The notes under the pieces are model-generated. The model ran no database searches and had not been told where the DNA came from. It worked only from the letters and a program-made list of their open reading frames with translations. Of a stretch of DNA of 6,477 nucleotides, positions 1-6,477 are shown one piece after another. The DNA is from DATCVR01 sp036566745 (GTDB lineage Bacteria; Actinomycetota; Actinomycetes; Jiangellales; Jiangellaceae). How positions within the stretch are numbered: position 1 is the first letter of the stretch; the number at the start of each line of letters is the position of its first letter. The position numbers were made by a program, and so were the translations under genes. The stretch covers positions 1-6,477 of the forward strand of contig DATCVR010000064.1 of the NCBI GenBank assembly GCA_036566745.1. Direction: 5' to 3'.

Positions 1-973
1 GCTCGGCCAGCACCGCCATGGGCGCCGGCGCGAGCTCGCGAGGCACGCCGTCGACCAGCGCCGCGTAGCCACGGATCTGCAGCTCATGCCCGGCGACCCG
101 GAGCTTGCGGACTCGGCCGGGCAGGTCGTTCACCATCTCGCGCACCAGTGCGCCCAGCCGAGCCCGGGCCGGCTGGATCGTCGGCACGCCGAGGCGGTCG
201 AGCCTGGCCGCAGTGACCGGCCCCACGCAGGCAGCCACGACGCCCGTGCCGAACGCGTGGACGATCGCGTCGAGCTGACCCACCGCGGCCGCCGTCTCGA
301 GCACGCTCGCGACGGCCGGGGCGCTCGTAAAGGCCACGCAGTCGACCTGGCCTGCGACGACGGCATCGACGAGGCGCCTCAGCGGTGTGGTGTCCTCCGG
401 CGACACCCAGCGGTAGACCGGAACGGCGGTCACGACCGCACCGGCCGCCTCCAGCGCTTCGACGAAGTCCGGCAGCGGCTCGCCGTGGAGCTGGACCGCG
501 ATCCGCCTGCCGGTCAGGTCCTGGTCGAGCAGATGGTCGAGGACCTCGGCCGACGACTCCGACGTGGGCGCCCAGTCGTCGACGAGGCCGGCCGCCCGGA
601 TCGCACCCCGGGCCTTCGGGCCCCGCGCGAGGAGGGTGGCCGAGCCCAGCCGCGCCAGCAGCTTCTCGCCCATGCCCCACCCGTCGGCGGCCTCCATCCA
701 GCCACGGAAACCTATGCCGGTCGTCGCGACGGCGATGTCGAGCGGTTGGTCGAGGCACTCCTGTGTCGTGGCGAGCAACTCCGTGTCGTCCTCGAGCGGG
801 ACGATCTGGATCGCCGGCGCGTAGACCACGCGGGCACCCCGACGCTCCAGCAATGAGCCCAGCTCCTCGCGCCGGCGAGCTGCCGTGACCGCCACGGTGA
901 AGCCCACAAGCGGCGCGACCGGCATGGCGGGGCCGGTCGCCGGGGACCTGGACGCCGTGGAAGGTCCGCTCAC
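1..973 (-). CDS. nnaR: NnaR-type nitrate/nitrite regulator: uroporphyrinogen-III synthase-like domain fused to a winged-helix DNA-binding domain (3' end outside window)
   Basis: From GTG at 973 the frame stays open to the window edge, giving 324 codons. Residues 1-20 are a Ser/Pro/Ala-rich leader. About 23-275 form a HemD-like domain: GFTVAVTAARRREELGSLLE (24-43), TTGIGFRGWMEAADGWG (84-100), ARGPKARGAIRAAGL (117-131), VYRW (186-189), FTSAPAVASVL (215-225) and CVGPVTAARLDRLGVPT (249-265). After a linker, RKLRVAGHELQIRGYAALVD (289-308) and PRELAPAPMAVLAE begin an OmpR/PhoB-type winged helix that the edge cuts before its recognition helix. This HemD plus wHTH architecture is that of NnaR, which works with GlnR to activate nitrate/nitrite genes in Streptomyces and Mycobacterium. 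The role here is inferred from that architecture and from co-transcription with nirBD. A plain HemD biosynthetic enzyme is less likely because of the extra C-terminal domain. Whether synthase activity remains cannot be judged from sequence. The start overlaps the nirD stop by 4 bases. Confidence 0.88.
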   Translation of the reverse strand, partial: MSGPSTASRSPATGPAMPVAPLVGFTVAVTAARRREELGSLLERRGARVVYAPAIQIVPLEDDTELLATTQECLDQPLDIAVATTGIGFRGWMEAADGWGMGEKLLARLGSATLLARGPKARGAIRAAGLVDDWAPTSESSAEVLDHLLDQDLTGRRIAVQLHGEPLPDFVEALEAAGAVVTAVPVYRWVSPEDTTPLRRLVDAVVAGQVDCVAFTSAPAVASVLETAAAVGQLDAIVHAFGTGVVAACVGPVTAARLDRLGVPTIQPARARLGALVREMVNDLPGRVRKLRVAGHELQIRGYAALVDGVPRELAPAPMAVLAE

Positions 974-1310
974 GGTGCACCCACCTCGACGGCGCCGTCC
1001 CGGACCCGGACCGCGAACACGGTCAGGGCGAGCGTGGGATCGTCGAAGCATGCGCCGGTGCGGAGGTCGAAGACCTGCTTGTGCAGCGGGGAGGCCACCG
1101 TGGGCGCATCGCCCCGGGTGCCGACGATGCCCCGGGAGATGACCTGCGCACCGGTGAACGGGTCACTGTTGGACAGCGCGTACACCGCGCCGTCATGGGT
1201 GCGGAAGATCGCGATCTGGACACCGTCGACCAGCGCGGCCACGCCGTGTTCCGGTTCCAGGGCGGCGTACTCCGCCACCCGGACCCAGGTCTGGGCCTCG
1301 ACGAGAACGC

Positions 1311-1314
<4 letters not shown>
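970..1314 (-). CDS. nirD: Assimilatory nitrite reductase, small subunit NirD (Rieske-fold)
   Basis: NirD is the small partner of NirB in the cytoplasmic NAD(P)H nitrite reductase. The 114-residue product matches the usual length (108 in E. coli) and is a single Rieske-like beta domain, with AIFRTHDGAVYALSNSDPFT (35-54) and SPLHKQVFDLRTG (75-87). Three of the four positions that bind a [2Fe-2S] cluster in true Rieske proteins are replaced: D51 for Cys, F53 for His and S75 for Cys. Only H78 is kept. Loss of the ligands is usual in NirD, so the domain is expected to be structural or an assembly partner rather than redox-active. The ATG start at 1314-1312 overlaps the nirB stop in ATGA, and the TGA stop at 972-970 overlaps the next gene's GTG. 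The single C89 does not sit at a ligand position. Confidence 0.97.
981..987 (-). promoter_or_regulatory. Ribosome binding site that supports the nnaR start
   Basis: GAGGTGG ends 7 bases before the GTG at 973 and lies in the last codons of nirD (GTC GAG GTG GGT GCA CCG TGA). The alternative in-frame ATG at 925-923 has only GC-rich sequence (GACCGGCCCCGCC) before it and no recognisable site, so GTG 973 is preferred. Confidence 0.7.
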
Positions 1315-3832
<2,518 letters not shown>

Positions 3833-3836
<4 letters not shown>

Positions 3837-5304
3837 GCGGACACCTCCAGGGAGAGCGAGTCGAGCTCGGCGGTCACGATGCCCTCGACGACCTCCAGGC
3901 ACCCGCCGCAGCCGGTGGTCGCCCGCGTCCGCAGCGCGACGTCGGCGACGGAGGATGCGCCATCGCGGCAGGCAGCCCGGATGCCACCGCCGCTCACGCC
4001 GTTGCATCGGCAGACCGTGTGGTCGTCGGGGACGCTCGCAGGATCGGCGGCGCCGCCCACCACACCGGACACCTGCGGGAAGATGAGGGCCCGACGATCG
4101 GCCGGCACCGGGGACGATCGGTCGAAGAGCTGCGTGACGGCGCCCACGGTCTCGGTGCCGCCGAGCAGGATGGCGCCGGCGACGCGATCGTCCCGGATCA
4201 CGATCTTCTGGTACGTGCCGCGCGCCGGATCGATGAACCGCAGCACCTCCGGCTCGTCGTCGAGGTCGTCCACGTCGGTGTCGCCCATGGCCGCGAGGTC
4301 GACGTCGGCAGCCTTCAACCGGGTGACCACCTGCGACCCGGCGTACCGCGCATCACCTCCGGTCAGGACGTCGGCCAGGACGGCCGCCTGTTCCCAGGCA
4401 GGGGCCACCAGGCCGTACACCCGGCCGTCGTACTGAGCGCACTCGCCGATCGCGTGGATGCGCGGATCGGTGACCGACCGGAGCTGTTCGTCCACCACGA
4501 CGGCCCGGTCGACCTCGAGACCCGCCGCCCGCGCCAGCCCGGTGCGCGGGCGAACCCCGCAGGCGACCACCACGAGGTCGGCGGCGACGCGGGTGCCGTC
4601 CTCGAGGACCAGGGCGCGGCGGTCGCCGTGATCGTCGTAGCGCCGAGCCTGCGCGCCGAGCCGCACTCGGACGCCGAGGTCGCGAAGCGTGCGGACCAGC
4701 ACCCGACCAGCGCCGGCGTCGAGCTGACGTTCCATCAACCGGTCGGCCGGGTGGATCACCTCGACGTCGATGCCCCGACCGGCCAGCCCACGAGCGGCCT
4801 CGAGCCCCAGCAGGCCGCCACCGAGGACGACCGCTCGCCGCACTGCCCCGAGCCGGTCCATGATGTCGCGGCAGTCCTGCAGGGTGCGGAAGACGGCCAC
4901 GGTGCCGGCGAGTTCGTCGTCATCGGTGACCAGGCCGTCGACCGGTGGGACCCACGGCCGGCTCCCGGTCGCGAGGACGAGGTGGTCGTAGCCGACGTAG
5001 TCGCCCGCTGTGGTCAGGACGCGGTGATGCCTTCGATCGATGTGCGCCACCTCGACCCCGGTACGCAGGTCGACGTCCTCGGCGGCGTACCAGGCCGAGG
5101 GCACGAGTTCGACCTGCGCCGGCTGCAACGTGCCCGCGAGCACGGAGGAGAGCAGGACCCGGTTGTAGCCGGCATCGGGTTCGGCTCCCAGGGCGGTGAT
5201 CGCGAACCTGCGGCCCGGGTCCTTGGCACGGAGCTCCTGGACGAACCGGGTGCCGGCCATGCCGTGCCCGACGACCACGACGCGGGTGCGCTCGACCGCC
5301 GTGC

Positions 5305-5308
<4 letters not shown>
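3833..5308 (-). CDS. FAD/NAD(P)-dependent oxidoreductase with BFD [2Fe-2S] domain; probable electron-transfer subunit of the nitrate reductase
   Basis: This 491-residue flavoprotein probably passes electrons from NAD(P)H through FAD and a [2Fe-2S] cluster to the upstream nitrate reductase; that partnership is inferred from position and domain content. Visible parts are an N-terminal FAD dinucleotide-binding motif GHGMAG (14-19), the LATGSRPWVPP segment (112-122), an NAD(P)-binding motif GGGLLGLE (163-170), the second FAD contact DPRIHAIGEC (281-290), and a C-terminal BFD-like domain with cysteines 433, 435, 467 and 470 (CRC and CGGC). It is a clear paralogue of the first ~460 residues of the NirB encoded next, but has no siroheme domain. 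Bacillus NasB and Klebsiella NasC are functional counterparts, so I give no symbol. The start is GTG at 5308-5306, overlapping the upstream TGA by 4 bases and placing the FAD motif at the usual distance from the N terminus. Its own stop overlaps nirB by 4 bases. An alternative reading is a second NirB-like reductase module serving nitrite reductase. Confidence 0.9.
3844..3848 (-). promoter_or_regulatory. Ribosome binding site that fixes the nirB start
   Basis: GGAGG lies 7 bases before the GTG at 3836, within the last codons of the flavoprotein gene (CTG GAG GTG TCC GCG TGA). It is a near-ideal Shine-Dalgarno sequence at ideal spacing. It supports the GTG at 3836 over the in-frame ATG at 4007 and over the second in-frame GTG at 3830. 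Confidence 0.8.

Positions 5309-6477
<1,169 letters not shown>

Noticed and set aside
86..856. A 256-codon plus-strand open frame antisense to the regulator gene.
   Set aside because: It is the complementary-strand shadow of GC-rich codons, with no family motifs and no ribosome binding site of note.
923..925. ATG codon as an alternative start of the regulator.
   Set aside because: It would remove only the low-complexity leader, so it cannot be excluded. It lacks a ribosome binding site, whereas GTG 973 has one and shows the same 4-base overlap as the other genes.
84..980. A 298-codon minus-strand open frame overlapping the regulator gene.
   Set aside because: Its product is a low-complexity Arg/Gly/Pro/Ala sequence without recognisable motifs. 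The neighbouring frame from 973 carries the full HemD-like pattern, so this is a high-GC shadow frame.
3837..4007. In-frame upstream extension of nirB starting at an ATG at 4007.
   Set aside because: It adds 57 arginine-rich residues that overlap the BFD domain of the preceding gene. The GTG at 3836 has a strong ribosome binding site and places the FAD motif at the normal distance from the N terminus.

Overview
The window is very GC-rich, with G or C dominating third codon positions. It is completely coding on the minus strand. Five genes run right to left as one transcription unit for nitrate and nitrite assimilation. Gene content, sequence style and the HemD-type regulator at the distal end point to an actinobacterium (Actinomycetota). 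I cannot name the genus from sequence alone.

Layout in transcription order, from high to low coordinates: (1) the C-terminal 390 residues of a molybdopterin assimilatory nitrate reductase (6477-5305, 5' end outside the window); (2) a 491-residue FAD/NAD(P) oxidoreductase with a C-terminal BFD-type [2Fe-2S] domain, the probable electron-transfer partner of the nitrate reductase (5308-3833); (3) nirB, the 841-residue siroheme nitrite reductase large subunit (3836-1311); (4) nirD, its 114-residue Rieske-fold small subunit (1314-970); (5) the first 324 codons of an NnaR-type regulator, a uroporphyrinogen-III synthase-like domain fused to the start of a winged-helix DNA-binding domain (973-1, 3' end outside the window).

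Together the genes would reduce nitrate to nitrite (NasA plus flavoprotein) and nitrite to ammonium (NirBD). The distal regulator belongs to a family known to act with GlnR on nitrate/nitrite genes in Streptomyces and Mycobacterium. Its HemD fold is also related to the biosynthesis of siroheme, the NirB cofactor.

All four gene junctions are 4-base stop/start overlaps (GTGA, GTGA, ATGA, GTGA). Each downstream gene takes its Shine-Dalgarno sequence from the last codons of the gene before it. There is no intergenic DNA, so no promoter, GlnR site or terminator is visible; these must lie outside the window. I saw no RNA genes, mobile elements or CRISPR arrays. The system is recognisable rather than new. 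The points most worth a second look are the tight coupling, the co-transcribed HemD-wHTH regulator and the tandem flavoprotein paralogues.
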